Positions 11,162 to 22,440 of a stretch of DNA of 64,000 nt are shown one piece after another (the first letter of the stretch is position 1; the number at the start of each line of letters is the position of its first letter). A program made the position numbers and the translations under genes. Under the pieces are notes generated by a model. That model was not told where the DNA came from. It saw only the letters and a program-made list of their open reading frames with translations, and did not search any database. This stretch comes from Harmonia axyridis. Its lineage: Eukaryota > Arthropoda > Insecta > Coleoptera > Coccinellidae. The stretch is from the NCBI RefSeq assembly GCF_914767665.1, contig NC_059504.1, forward strand, positions 46,469,720 through 46,533,719, given 5' to 3'.

Positions 11162-11330
11162 TTTCGATTAATGGCACAAAGCCTGGCTGACCAGCACATC
11201 CGGTCTAATGAAGAGGTAAAATTGGATCGCTTCAAAAGATGCCCAGTTTTTTCAACGCGGGATTCGTACGCTGCCTAATAAAGGGAAGAGAGTAGTAACC
11301 AGCGATGGAAAACTTCAAGTGGTTGGTAGG
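11160..11330 (+). mobile_element. MAR-A mariner, isolated 3' fragment
   Basis: Starts in the block FRLMAQSLADQHIRS and runs through NEEVKLDRF, then FSTRDSYAA and the final VVTSDGK-like end. This is the last quarter of a MAR-A transposase. There is no right terminal repeat. It is separate from copy 2, which has its own 3' end at 10978. Confidence 0.75.
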
Positions 11331-11849
11331 TACTTCATCATTTCAGCGGGATCTTTTTTAAAGACGATACGTAGACGGAATTCAGGAAGGTTGATTCGCT
11401 GACAATAAGATCACTTAAATGTTGAATAATTAGTAGGTGGAAGTTATGATGAAAAAAAATTAGCAACTAAGAAAAACCCCCAGATCTAGAGAAACAGAAT
11501 TCCAGCCTGAAGTGCAAGATTCCATCATAATTTGGTGGTTCATCTATTAAAGGAAGCATATAGAAAGTTTAGAAATGTATCGATTTTTGACCTTTACGAT
11601 TGATCATCGCTTAGCGTTTATTTGGAAAAGCTGAATTTTGTATTGGTGTGGGTATTCAGATTGAGTTCAGTACTTTGGCTCTGTTGCGCTTTCATAAATC
11701 AGTAGTTAAAATACCAAAAGTAAATGTACTGTATAGAGGGCTGAAAATTTCCGATCTCTTCTCTGCTTCTGAACTCTGCTAGAGGATGTTATTGAGAAAA
11801 ATTCCTTCTCATATAAGCTTCAACTTCAAAAATAGAAGAACACATTCGC
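11331..11849. other. No gene seen
   Basis: AT-rich, stops in all frames, no repeat recognised. Confidence 0.5.
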
Positions 11850-12260
11850 CTAGAAAAATAAAAAAAAACTACAGAACCGACATCCAGCAGCCGTCGAGTA
11901 AACTCTTCCCTCCAATATTACGACCCTTACGTATTGGGAGGCGAAAATCCCCGGGACTCTGTTTCAATCAGGTCGAAAAGTAGACCGGCCGTAGATCGGA
12001 ATCTAACAATACGCGGACAAAACCCGGTTCGGTAAATCTTCGAGCGAGGACAGTCCGGGACATAAATTACACCTTTTGTGGCAAACAATCACTTTCTACC
12101 GCAACCTAGGTGACTTATTTAGCCGTTGTCCCACCGGACCACTGGGGCTTATTAATAAGCAATCGCGTTTTATAAGGAATCAACAGAGCGCCGCTATTTG
12201 ACCAATTGTTCTTGAAGAACGGCGAGTCTCGAGAGTTATCCAGTAAATAGAGACAATGGG
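11850..12260. other. CpG-rich island
   Basis: GC-rich stretch with a 65-codon frame (11786-11983) lacking any recognisable feature. Not called coding. Confidence 0.35.
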
Positions 12261-13564
12261 AACATCCCAAGGGCTTTTCTATTGAGACTATAAATCATTT
12301 TATTTTTTTATTCTTTGTAGCTTCTACCCACTGACCAAGCAGTCACAAATGAATTCATGAAGCAGATTATCTGTATCTCTCAATATTTTTGCCAAGTGTA
12401 ATAAGTTCTCTTGGCAGACAGGCTGAAAATATTGAAAATTAGTTCAAAGAAAACGACCAAAGAAAACGACCAAAAATACCGAAAAAATTATTTCGTACAG
12501 GCTTGTCCTCAAACTTCATATGTCATTAAAACTTGAAAGAACTATTCTGACAAAATGCTATTCACGTTTATGAATATCGTTTGTTCTACCTTCTCAAAGA
12601 AACTGAAGAAATTTTATTCTGGTATTATTTTAAGCTTGACCAAACCTGGAGATATCAGTAAGACGAGTCGGTATGTTTAGGTGCAACACAAGACCATTAA
12701 AGCGTTAAAGAGGTTGGCCAAACTCTATATGCCATATCGCTGGCATTTTATAGCTGACATCAATTAACTTCAAGAATTTTATATATTGATTTGCATCTAA
12801 ACATTTATAATGTTAATTAGAGTTCTTTATTGACAGAGCCTAAATGCCATCGACCGAAGTCATTCAGCCAAAAAATCACTCAAATATTCTCTGATTTCTT
12901 TATTGATCTGTGAAGGAATTATAGTGCTCATAGAACGTTATATTCCTCACTTAACGAATCGAACATACTTATCAGATATAATTTACATTTTTTACAAAAT
13001 AATTGATCGGTCAGATCCTGCTTTAGAATAGCAGGATTTGTACCGAATAAAAGCGAATATTAGACTAGAAGAAATATGGGTTGAGAGTTAACCACTAGGA
13101 AATCAAGTTGTTGATATTTCACATCGGCTGCATCGAGTACCTACTGAATATGCCGATTTGATAACTGACATTCAACGACCTAAGTTTTTACCACATTCCA
13201 AATTTGTTGTTACGAGTTACATAAATTCCAGCGGTTGAAGTAACAATTTTATGAATATTGATGAGATAGTAAAATGTCTATATTTTATTTCAATTCTTAA
13301 GCAATCCCTGACCTATGATCATACTTGTGATTACCATACTACAACTGCATAATTGCAAGCGCATCACATTACCGTATTCTAAAGCTGAATCACTAATATA
13401 ACAATATGAAAATTCACTAAATGAGGTTTCAATTTGAGTTTGGATGATACAACATTAATATACATAGGTATTCAACACAAAATATTATGAAAATTAAGAC
13501 ATACCATAGATAGTATAGCAAGAAGTAAATGATTGAAATTTGGAGAAAAAACGAAGGGTTTCCA
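12261..13564. other. AT-rich, no gene seen
   Basis: 1.3 kb of AT-rich sequence without long frames, terminal repeats or similarity I can detect to other parts of the window. Confidence 0.55.
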
Positions 13565-13935
13565 TTTTTTTTTTCAATAAATTTGTAAATAATGTGTTTG
13601 TCCACCGCGATTATCTATTCACTCCCCAACACGTCTCGGCATTGAAGCAATAAGATGGTTCATTTGTGCTTGAGGGATACTATACCAAGCTACCTGTACG
13701 TCATGACTCAGAGCCACCATCAGTCCGTGGGGGCTGATGTAAATTTTCAAGCCTTCTACCCATGATGTCCCAAACATGCTCTCTGGGCGAAAGATCGGGG
13801 GATCTGGGCGGCCATGGCAAAAGATTCACATGAGTCACTACGAAAGAGTTCAAACTAACTTTGGCAACATTAGGTCGGACATAATCTTGCTGATATATTT
13901 GATTCTCGAGCAGGTTAAAGTGAGGGAGAACATAT
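13565..13935 (-). mobile_element. Tc1-like (DD34E) transposase fragment
   Basis: The minus strand reads a QQD block, then 34 residues to the Glu of SPREHVWDIMGRR, the DD34E spacing of Tc1-type transposases. The diagnostic block LPWPPRSPDLSPREHVWD is intact. After one frameshift it continues QVAWYSIPQAQMNHLIASMPRR, the usual Tc1 C-terminus, and stops near 13620. The N-terminal half with the DNA-binding domain and first Asp is missing. No terminal repeats are visible. It is the only DD34E element found here. Confidence 0.85.
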
Positions 13936-14059
13936 GGATGGCTCCACTATTTCTTGTTTACACGAAAAAAACTTTTCTTTCTCCAAATTCAATAATTTAC
14001 TCACAGTATTTTTTGATGTTCATTTCTTTTTAAATGGATTGCTAGCTTTTTTTTTCAGG

Positions 14060-14290
14060 AAAAAATGTAGGTGGTTTGTTATAATCAACTGGTAGTGAAC
14101 AGCACATCAATCAATTATTTTATTGGAATAACTTATGCAGAATGGAAATAAAATAGACCAACAACCGGAGCCTTGTGCCACCCCGGAAGAAACAGTTGAA
14201 GCACATGCATATTTTCGCACAAGTTGATGATCTTTATTCCTGTTAAGTAACTCTAGGATTAGCACAGGCTGTCGATTGAAAATCACAGCT
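14060..14290 (-). mobile_element. Reverse transcriptase scrap (LINE)
   Basis: The minus strand reads RKYACASTVSSGVAQGSG, equivalent to the SGVPQGSVLGP block of non-LTR reverse transcriptases, preceded by a short hydrophilic stretch. Beyond it the frame decays. Too short to assign a clade. Confidence 0.5.
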
Positions 14291-14432
14291 TTTCACGAGA
14301 GTAATTCAATATGTGGCAACAAAAAGCAATTAGACATAATGGTCTTTCATGGTACTTGTGCATACAACTTTCTCTTTCATAGGGTTCTCAGAAAGATACA
14401 ATAGAGAATATCTTTTCCCCTATCATAATTAG

Positions 14433-14672
14433 TGTACAAGCACCGTAATACCATTGCTCAAGCATACAACCTAGAGAATAAGAAAAGGAAGAAGAAATTC
14501 AAGGTGTACAATATGATTTTATGTTTGTAACCCATGTATAAAACTGAGAACAGGAGAGTTCAGTGGAGTAAGTTACGAGGTGATGATCAGTAGAGTGTTC
14601 AAGGATATTTCCAAGTGCTGTACCCACAATAAAGTTCTCGTTTGTCATCCGTCAGTGTTTTAATAATCCCCA
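14433..14672 (+). mobile_element. Possible solo LTR
   Basis: The stretch begins TGTACAAG and ends CCCCA. It holds TATAAAACTGAG near 14540 and AATAAAG near 14630, then a short T-rich 3' part, the order expected of a retrotransposon LTR promoter and poly(A) signal. No second LTR, primer site or target duplication was found, so this is a weak call. Confidence 0.25.
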
Positions 14673-14689
14673 CGAAAACGCGATACCCG

Positions 14690-15180
14690 AAAGTATTTTC
14701 GATTGGGACGCAGGCATACAGCTAAGCGAGGAGGAAAATCGTCAAGCCGATGAAAATACCCGCCAATTATTCACGCTTTCGTCGCCAACTAGATCGATTT
14801 CCGAATCACGGTCGCGAGCATTCTTCCGTCGAGTTAAACACGTGCGCTCGGGTTCGATCCCTCGATCGAACGATTTAGGTTTTTTCTCCGCGTTACGGCG
14901 ATTTGACACGCACTCGAAAATTTCATCATTTACGGCGGACCACACACCTGACGTATGGTAATATCGGCTCTATTGTGCCAAGTCGTTGCTCTCGGTACCG
15001 TTCGAGGCTCTATCGGTAATTGGACTTTTCGGGGAACCAAATCGGGCATTAGGCGGCCAATTAGCGCCTGTCCGATGCCCACCGGCATCCCCGCTCATGG
15101 AATTCGTTCCGACTTTGACGGTGTTTTGGAGGTTAGTTGAGTTCGTCACGGGTCTAGGTTGTCATGGCTTTAATTGATGA
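14690..15180. other. CpG-rich island
   Basis: One of the most CpG-dense stretches in the window, with frames of about 60 codons in three phases. No signal peptide, domain or splice pattern favours one of them. Confidence 0.4.
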
Positions 15181-15519
15181 TGAAAAAATTTGTTGACTCG
15201 TTGGGCCTGTTATGTTGAATTTTATCTGCATTGAATATATCACGTAAAAAAAAGACTCTGTCAATGGGTGTGGCACTATGATTGCTTGTCCTTCGTTCCC
15301 AAAAAGTCAGCACTCCACTTGAGGTATAATACTTAATCTTCCTAGAAGTTCTAATTTATGAACATGCAATTCAAATCGTCCATTTAAAAAGTCTTAAATT
15401 CTCGTCCTAACCTTACAACGCTCTGAAAATTTCATCAAAATCGAACAAGTAGAACGCAAAATAATGAGATCCAGGATATTTCACATTTGCATACGAGGAC
15501 GGCAGTACCCTCAAATTGT
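15181..15519. other. No gene seen
   Basis: Nothing recognised. Confidence 0.45.
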
Positions 15520-15862
15520 TATTGGAGTACTTATACAGAGTGCGGCAGAGAAACTCGATGATTTGAAAGCTCAATAAAAGAAAATTTAGCTCGCATATCG
15601 ATTTGGATATTCTGTCTACTGCACAAATCCTGAATTTTTGTTTGAAGTGTTTTTAAAAATGACATCGGACAAGTTACGGCCCTCATTAAAGATTCACTGA
15701 TCCACTGGCTTATTGAAGTTTTGCTACACTCTTTCGAGTAGGTATATAGATGGGAATCTTGACAATGTCTTGGCGAATATTGTCGTCCAAGTGTTTCAAG
15801 GTCCTTAGTTTGTCATTGAGAAGGAATTTCGAGAAAAAAGGAGCACACTGACATATCATGGC
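15520..15862 (-). mobile_element. Mariner-like transposase 3' end, left mirror copy
   Basis: The minus strand reads NDKLRTLKHLDDNIRQDI, then a degraded final block. This is the C-terminal part of the transposase type that ends in a helical 'IRR/IRQ' repeat. The 3' UTR and terminal region continue to a GCCGCACTCTGTATAAG end near 15525-15545. A second copy of the same part lies on the other side of the MITE, in the opposite direction. Confidence 0.75.
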
Positions 15863-15870
15863 TAGGAATT

Positions 15871-16099
15871 CACGGCTTGGCTTGCTATTCAGCTACTTGG
15901 CTCAAGCTCAAGTAGTTTGAACTTGAATTGAAATCAACTCAAGTTGAAGTCAAGTAGTAGTTTTTCAATGTTAAGTCAAGTACTCAATGAATGAATACTC
16001 GACTTCACATTGAGTGAACTTGAGTTGATTTCAAGTAAAGCTCAAGGTATTTGAGCTTGAGCCAAGTAGGTTGAATATCAAGCCAAGCCATGAATCCCT
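15871..16099. mobile_element. Palindromic hAT-type MITE (CAAG-rich)
   Basis: The ends are imperfect inverted repeats: TAGGAATTCACGGCTTGGCT at the left, and AGCCAAGCCATGAATCCCTA at the right, whose complement is TAGGGATTCATGGCTTGGCT. The complementarity continues inward through CTACTTGG and AAGCTCAAG words, so the whole 229 bp can fold. TAGGG-type ends fit the hAT superfamily. It has no coding content. Related sequence lies at 3.6-3.9 and 58.1-58.9 kb. Confidence 0.75.
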
Positions 16100-16103
16100 A
16101 AGA

Positions 16104-16475
16104 GTGGCCGGCCCACTCCCTCGATTTGGCTCCCTGTGACTTTTTATTGAAGAGATATCCTTAATTCATTGTTCACAATGATAAACCACAGACCTTACAA
16201 CACTTGAGAGACAAAATTCGCCAAGATTTTCCAACATTCCCGTCGATATGCTCGAAAGAGTGGTGCAAAACTTCAGAAAATAGGTAGATCAGTGTAAGCC
16301 TCGCTAATGAGGCCATCATTTGTCCAATGTCATTTTTGAAATCACTTAAAACAGAATTTCAGGATGTGTATAATGAGACAAAAAAATAATTAAATCGATT
16401 TGAGTATTACTTTTTCTTTTATTGACCTTCCAAATCAGCAAGTTCCTTTGCCGCTTCTCCTCTACCTGTGGTAGA
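16104..16475 (+). mobile_element. Mariner-like transposase 3' end, right mirror copy
   Basis: Reads EWPAHSLDLAPCDFLLKRYP, then VHNDKPQTLQHLRDKIRQDF, then a frameshifted LERVVQNF-type block. The third catalytic Asp region (LAPCDF) is present. The 3' end matches the left mirror copy for about 300 bp. The N-terminal two thirds are missing. Confidence 0.75.
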
Positions 16476-17849
16476 CTCGAAAGCGTAACATAAATAAACA
16501 CAGCAGGATTTTGAATTACGATCTATCCTATAGTCAATAGATTCATTATAAACAAAATTGCACATATATCAAACTGACAAGAATATCTCATAGTTTACTC
16601 TTCAAAATTACACCCATAATCTTCTCGAGCATCAACTTCCACTCTCAAATCGGTAATTTTCCTCAATTTCTGATAGACGTGAGATGATTTACAATAACGA
16701 CCTTGCTAAGATCAAAATGAAGATATATATCTTACGAGGACTTGGCGAATTAAGTGAAAAACAAAACAGTTGGGTATCATCAGAGAACGTTTTATGTCCA
16801 ATGAATTCCACACAAGAAATATAATTACTAGAAAATATCTGAGAACTTCACATCAGGAGTGAAATATACTGAGTGATATTAAATTTAAGTGCGTGTTCTG
16901 GGATCAGAGATGAAAAGAAATAAGGACTTTATTAGGTACAACGTCAATTTAAAATTTCTTCAACAATTTCTAGACGTTACTGAAGCGTGTATCTTTCCAT
17001 GATTGAATGGCATGACCAACAAACGACATAAGAAATGTCAAAAAAATAATAGATTGCCATTAAAACAATTTTAAATTGTATCATTCCTATTAGAAAATCC
17101 TTCAAGTTCATTCAGATTTCATTCATCAAGTATTGTAGATATTCATATCCTCACGGCATCAAATTGAAATTATTGACATAGTTCCAAATATACTGGAATA
17201 CTGAATATAGAATTTTTTTCATTGTGAATATTGCACTTGAAACCAGATCGTGAGATTTTTTCATATCTACGTGTTGGCATATTTTTTTGGTATCAGAAAA
17301 TAATAAATTATAGTCCAACGTAGATAATTTCCTAATGTTTCTTAAATTCATTTTCTTTTATAGTTTGAAATTGATTCAGAAACTCAACTCAAGACATTTT
17401 TAATAACTTCAAATATTTATCGGCAAAATCTGATCATTGTTAAAGAGAAACAGGGTGAAAAATTTTCAGAAAAGGACGCCGAAGAAATCTTAGAAGCCAT
17501 TCGTAGCAAATTTCAACGTCTCGAAGTATTCGAGAAGTGTAGAACTTCATGGACTTATCAAATACAATATTGAAATGAAACTTTCGCAAAGTTTCCAACT
17601 GAAAGAACCCAAAAAAAAATTCCATATTTCAATCACAATTTCTTCCATTAAAATTTTCCATCGTAATAACATCTCGAACGAGTATTCAATATTCAATCCT
17701 TCAGAATGCGAGATCTACCTTCCAAGTCAGTCGCAGAGACTTCTTGTCGAACTTTTATCACGCGTAAAAAAAATCGTCGATAGATAGACGGAGAAAATTC
17801 GAGCCGAATATCTTCGAGAATCTATCAATAGGTACGAGGGACGTATTGA
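16476..17849. other. AT-rich, no gene seen
   Basis: Frames of 60-70 codons at 17151-17351, 17440-17625 and 17575-17787 are lysine/isoleucine/phenylalanine-rich, as chance frames in AT-rich DNA are. No repeat links seen. Confidence 0.55.
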
Positions 17850-18085
17850 ACTCCTCGGTAACAAAATTAATGGACTTTCGTTGTGCAGTGAAAGCACCGT
17901 ACGTCGTTAATGAATGGAAGAGTAAGATTCGCCCACGACGTCATTACGAAGCGAAAGAACAGGACACGTTTCATGTCTGCGTGAGCCCCCGGTGAGATTC
18001 TAGACGATGATCGACGGATATTGGTCGTAACCCATGCCATATTGGCAACCATGCGGGCGTGTTCGGGATTGAGACATTTTGGCTC
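17850..18085. other. CpG-rich island
   Basis: Short CpG-rich stretch directly before the SINE-like repeat. No coding signal. Confidence 0.35.
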
Positions 18086-18115
18086 ATTATTTCCGATGAT
18101 GAACCTTTCAGCTTG

Positions 18116-18315
18116 TTCTAGGTCAGAGCGGTGAAGCTGTGTGTGGAGAGTACCTAATTGGTGTCGAAACCAAGAGGGTATGGATCCAGTTACATATAAT
18201 AGTGCTAAGGTTGTAAATAATGGTCTTCATGGAAAAATCAGCCTCACTTTTGAAGTGCAACCAGCTTTCCAGAAAATTATCTATTCTTCCATTTCATTTA
18301 TTAAATATTCACGGG
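18116..18315 (+). repeat. Dispersed SINE-like repeat, copy 2
   Basis: Matches the copy at 10.98-11.16 kb in reverse. Near its start are GGTCAGAGCGGTGAAG and, about 35 bp on, GGTGTCGAAACCAAG, which resemble tRNA A- and B-box words. The right end (CATTTCATTTATTAAA) is AT-rich. Arms diverge by roughly a fifth by eye, so both are old. Confidence 0.65.
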
Positions 18316-18370
18316 ATTCATATTGAACTGATCGCGCTTTCAACTGCTTGACCACTAAGTATATTTTATA

Positions 18371-18556
18371 GATCTGTCTCCCAGTGATTACTGGCTATTT
18401 GCAGATCTCAAAATAATGGTCCAGGAAAAGAAATTTGGCTCTAATGAAATAGTGATTGCCTCGGTGATTGCCCGCGTTGAAACCTATCTCGAAATCAAAG
18501 ACGATTCTGTCACAAGAGGTATTGAAAAGTTAGAGAAGCGTTGGAGTATATATATA
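18371..18556 (+). mobile_element. MAR-I (irritans-type) mariner 3' part, left of a LINE insertion
   Basis: Reads DLSPSDYWLFADLKIMVQ, KKFGSNEIVIASV, then GIEKLEKRWSIYI with only small disruptions. DYWLFADLK and GIE.LEKRW are hallmark blocks of irritans/cecropia-type mariner C-termini. The frame is cut at 18556 and resumes after the LINE at about 22441, where TLKGDYVGE and a stop follow in register. Confidence 0.85.
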
Positions 18557-18557
18557 G

Positions 18558-19505
18558 TGGAAAGTGGGAGAATTTCTTAAATGCATCAAGTGTGACGATA
18601 TTTTTCACCCCTCTTGCCTAGTTAAAGCAGCTAATAGAAAAAACACCACCTGTCATCATGCTTCAGCAGAGGAAATTTCAGCCAAGTCCGAAAATAAGTC
18701 ACTTCGTACGGAAGTTGAATATTTAAAGCTCTTATTGGAGGAAACAAAGAGTAAGAATTCAATTTTAATTGAAAACAACAATCTTTTGAAAGATAAGATC
18801 ACCATCCTCGAAAACCAAATAAAATCAGGTAAAAACACAACAAAAAAATTTGTCAACACGCTTCAAGATAAGGTACCTGCAGTTGTCACTGATACCGTAG
18901 CCTCAGCCACAACTTTCAAGAATACATATAGTTCTGTGGTGCATGAAAATAGAAGTAATGCGCATGAGCACCGTCCGCAGGCGCAAATGTCATTTGTAGA
19001 GCCGAAAAGAATTGTAAACAACGTAAACAATTCTGTTCCGGCGATTCCTGAAATAAATATCAACGATTCAAATAAAAATATTTCTACCTCCGTACATAAG
19101 ATTAAGGACACTGATAGAATGGAAGATTGGATCACGGTTCGAAATAAAAAACGTCAGTCAAGAAACACTAAGGTTTGTTTTGGAACGAAAGAAAATAGTG
19201 CGGATAACTCAACAATTAAAGGTGTAATACGAAGACGTTGGATGTACGTAGGTAAAATTGCTGGTAAAGAGATTTCAGAAAAGGATATACTAACTTTCTT
19301 GAAAGATATCGAAGGTAAGGAGAATATCATTATAAAGAAACTTAACACTCTTGGACAAAATTCATCTTTTAGTATTGGCTTACCGAATGAAAATGCTTAC
19401 AAGAGTGTGTTTTGTGAATCCTTCTGGCCTCAGGGGGTTGTTTTGAGAGATTTTTCTTTTGACAGAAATTTTTTTCGGAAGAACAGACAAAACGAGAAAA
19501 CGTAA
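18558..19505 (+). CDS. LINE ORF1: zinc-finger / coiled-coil RNA-binding protein, 5'-truncated
   Basis: The frame is open from the insertion edge; a stop lies just upstream. The first residues, FLKCIKCDDIFHPSCL, are the inside of a PHD-like Cys/His finger as found in CR1-group ORF1 proteins; the N-terminal half of the finger is lost. Residues of about 30-95 are rich in E, K, L and N with heptad-like spacing, so probably a coiled coil. The C-terminal third (from about residue 225) reads RRWMYVGKIAGKEISEKDIL and ends FWPQGVVLRDFSFDRNFF, the pattern of a WP-G-..R.F nucleic-acid-binding tail in this group. It likely binds the LINE RNA with ORF2. GTG at 18564 is only the first start-like codon and not a natural start. 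Confidence 0.8.
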   Translation, partial: WKVGEFLKCIKCDDIFHPSCLVKAANRKNTTCHHASAEEISAKSENKSLRTEVEYLKLLLEETKSKNSILIENNNLLKDKITILENQIKSGKNTTKKFVNTLQDKVPAVVTDTVASATTFKNTYSSVVHENRSNAHEHRPQAQMSFVEPKRIVNNVNNSVPAIPEININDSNKNISTSVHKIKDTDRMEDWITVRNKKRQSRNTKVCFGTKENSADNSTIKGVIRRRWMYVGKIAGKEISEKDILTFLKDIEGKENIIIKKLNTLGQNSSFSIGLPNENAYKSVFCESFWPQGVVLRDFSFDRNFFRKNRQNEKT

Positions 19506-22359
19506 TTTCCTCCAATGCAGTTGGAAAATCAAAGCCTTCTAAAAGCTTCAGTCTCATCCTCCAAAATGTTAGGTGCTTGGGCACAGCATTGAACGGGCTG
19601 CAGTTGATGGCACAGGAAGAAAAAGCTGATATACTAGCAATCACGGAACATTGGAAGTGTGAGGAGGAACTTCAGATATACAAACTTGTAGATTATAACC
19701 TAGTGCCGAGCTTTTGCCGTTTGAGAGGAAGCCATGGTGGAACTGCAATATACAGTAGGAAAGAACTCAACTGTACTGAAAGGTCAGATTACAATTTACT
19801 TTCAATTCCAAATGTTATCGAGTGTTCTGCTGCCCAAGTTTTTCTAGACAATCGAAAAATTCTGATCATATGTATTTATAGACCTAATACCCAGCCCTTA
19901 GCTGATGTAGATCTGTTTCTAGAGAAACTTAGAACAATTCTGGAACGGTGTACACTGGAAAGAGCAGAATTCATTTTGGTGGGTGATTTTAATCTAGATA
20001 TTCTGTCTTCCTCCACGGATGTCAGTGAGTTTGTATCACTTTTGGAATGTTTCAACCTGAAAGTCACCAATCTTCAGCCAACACGCCCCTCTTCTGGTAG
20101 TTGTTTAGACAATGTGGTAACATCTCTTGTGGGCCAAACTCAGGTGATCGAGTGCCATATTTCAGACCACTCAGCTCTGAAGTTCACCACAACTTTTTGT
20201 TCAGTTTATGATCATAAAGAAAAAACCCTTAAAAGAAGAATAATAAATGACGATTCCATCAAAGTTTTCCTGCAAAAGCTATCTAAATTAAATTGGGATG
20301 ATATTTTTACTCATCCAGGCGATCCAAATCAACTTTGGTATGTATTCCATACACGATTTTCTGAAACTTTTGAACTCTGTTTTCCTAAAGTAAAGATCAA
20401 TGCCTCATCGTCAAATAGAAAGTTTAAACTAACACCTGAATTAGTTGATATTAAGAAGCAACTTGACATACTCCATATTATTTCTTTTTCAAGACCTGAA
20501 TTAAAAGCCACATATAACTCGACTAAAAAACAATATGATCTTCTTCTGTCCAAAGCAAAGAAAGAGCACTTCAGTAACATCATTAGGAACTCCGATAATA
20601 GATCAAAAGCCTCCTGGAAGGTCATAAATTCCCTCACGAAGAGCAAGATTTCATCATCTGTTTCCAGCAATCAAGATTCTCTTTTGCCAGATGAATTAAA
20701 TGACTTTTTCATTGATTTTCCCTCTACACTGACAGATGGCCTGAATAAAACGGCTACAACGAGTGGAGAAAGACTTGAAAACTCTTTCTTCATGTTTGAA
20801 GTTTCTCACGAGGAGGTTCTGAAAACGGTAAGGTCTTTAAAAGATAAACAATCTTGGGGTTATGATGAGATCCCTATGAAGGTTGTTAAATCCTCGATTG
20901 ATATAATCCTATCACCTCTCTGTTTTATAATAAATCGTTCCTTCAAGGAGGGCATTTTTCCTGATCAACTGAAAATTGCCTTGGTGAAACCGTTTTACAA
21001 AAAGGGACCTATCGGGGATCCGAATAGCTACAGACCAATCAGCATATTGCCATCGTTCTCAAAAATCTTTGAGAAAATCTTGACAAATAGATTAATGATT
21101 TTTTTTCATAAGTTTAATGTTATTTCAGTGCATCAACATGGCTTTGTGAAAAACAGAAATATAGAAACTGCGGTCTATGAGCTGATTAAGGAAGTTCTCG
21201 TGACCATTGAACAAGATGAGGTTCCCATGGGCTTATTCTTGGACCTGTCGAAGGCCTTCGATTGTGTGGAGCATAAAAGACTGTTGGAAATTTTAGATGA
21301 CTGTGGAGTAAGAGACAATCAGTTGAGACTCATTGAGAGTTATTTGTCATCCAGGAAACAAATGGTTGTCATGGAGGTGGATGGTGAGCTTCTTATATCG
21401 GATGAAAGAGAGATATCTATGGGCGTGCCACAGGGTAGCATTCCAGGACCTGCACTTTTTATTGTGTATATAAACCGGTTACCAAAGGCTAGAATTGCAG
21501 TGAGACATTCAATGGGTATGTTCGCAGACGACACCAATTATCTACTAAAACTCCGCAATGTTTCCACCGCCACCGAGGAATCTAGAGGATTGCTGACGTC
21601 TGTAGGAGAATGGTTTTGTAACCACAATCTTCTTTTGAACATTGACAAGTCCCAGTGTATGTTTTTTTATAGTGAAAGATCCAAGCTACAATATCCTTTG
21701 TCAATTAACATCTCAGGCAAAGATGTCATGGTTGAAGATAGTGTTGTTTTTCTGGGGGTTGTAGTTGATAAACATCTGAAGTGGGGACCTCATACAGAAC
21801 AACTTAGAGGAAGACTGAATTCTGTTTGTTACCTGCTTACCTGCTTTTCATGTTACGGAATCAGATTGACCTTGAGCTTCTAAAACTGGTGTATTATTCT
21901 AATTTTCAGTCCATTTTGTCATACGGTATAATATTCTGGGGTAACTCCTCATATGTGAGTGGTCTTTTTGTTGTGCAAAAGCGAGCTTTGAGAACTGTGT
22001 TACATCTTGGATATAGGGAATCATGCAGGGGTTTCTTCAAAAGTAACAATATACTTACAGTTTATGGACTGTACATTTATAGACTGTTAATCTTTGTCAG
22101 TAAACATAGCCAGTATTTTGAGCCATATAAAAACTTGAATAATACAAGAAGAATGTGTCCTCTTATTGTACCAACACATAAAACTACGTTGAGAGAAAAA
22201 AATGTTGAATTTATGGCAATCAGTCTATTTAATGTGTTGCCCTTAAATATCAGAAATCTATCGAGTCATATTAAATTTAAGAAGGCCCTATATGTTTTAC
22301 TTCTGAATTGTGAGCCATATAGTATTTGTGAATTTAAAGAGAACTGTACTGGAAGTTAA
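19502..22359 (+). pseudogene. LINE ORF2: endonuclease-reverse transcriptase, one frameshift
   Basis: The endonuclease begins with FSLILQNVRCL (about 19545). It has TEHWK (catalytic Glu), YRPNTQPLADVD, LVGDFNLDI and, near 20160, ISDHSAL (Asp-His pair). The RT has YRPISILPSFSKIFEKIL (about 21030), QHGFVKNRN, LFLDLSKAFDCVEHKRLLE, GVPQGSIPGPALF and the active site FADD at about 21521. The C-terminal part (from 21826 in another phase) reads LVYYSNFQSILSYGIIFWGN. The only break is an 8 bp tandem repeat of ACCTGCTT at 21831-21846, which shifts the frame and stops it at 21883. Reverse-strand frames here are shadows. ORF2 overlaps the end of ORF1. Confidence 0.9.
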
Positions 22360-22440
22360 TTATGTTTGTGTCCGACCTGTTCCATTTTTACTTTGTGTAA
22401 TTTTATGGAATTAATAAATATTATTATTATTATTATTATA

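Larger units (their letters stand above)
18557..22440 (+). mobile_element. CR1-group (jockey superfamily) LINE, 5'-truncated, nearly full-length ORF2
   Basis: A 3.9 kb element with ORF1, an apurinic-type endonuclease and an RT, no RNase H, and an AATAAATATTATTATT-type simple-repeat tail (about 22415-22440). It is inserted within the coding region of a MAR-I mariner. Because the target is AT-rich (TATATATA), the duplication cannot be delimited. The 5' end is missing, since ORF1 starts inside its zinc finger. Only one frame disruption was found in ORF2, so this is the youngest large element in the window. Confidence 0.92.

Noticed and set aside
18116..18200. A tRNA gene
   Set aside because: The box-like words are imperfect and no cloverleaf can be drawn; the sequence is a dispersed repeat.
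18558..19505. Host PHD-finger gene
   Set aside because: Directly followed by an overlapping endonuclease-RT frame and a simple-repeat tail, and lying inside a mariner; it is LINE ORF1.
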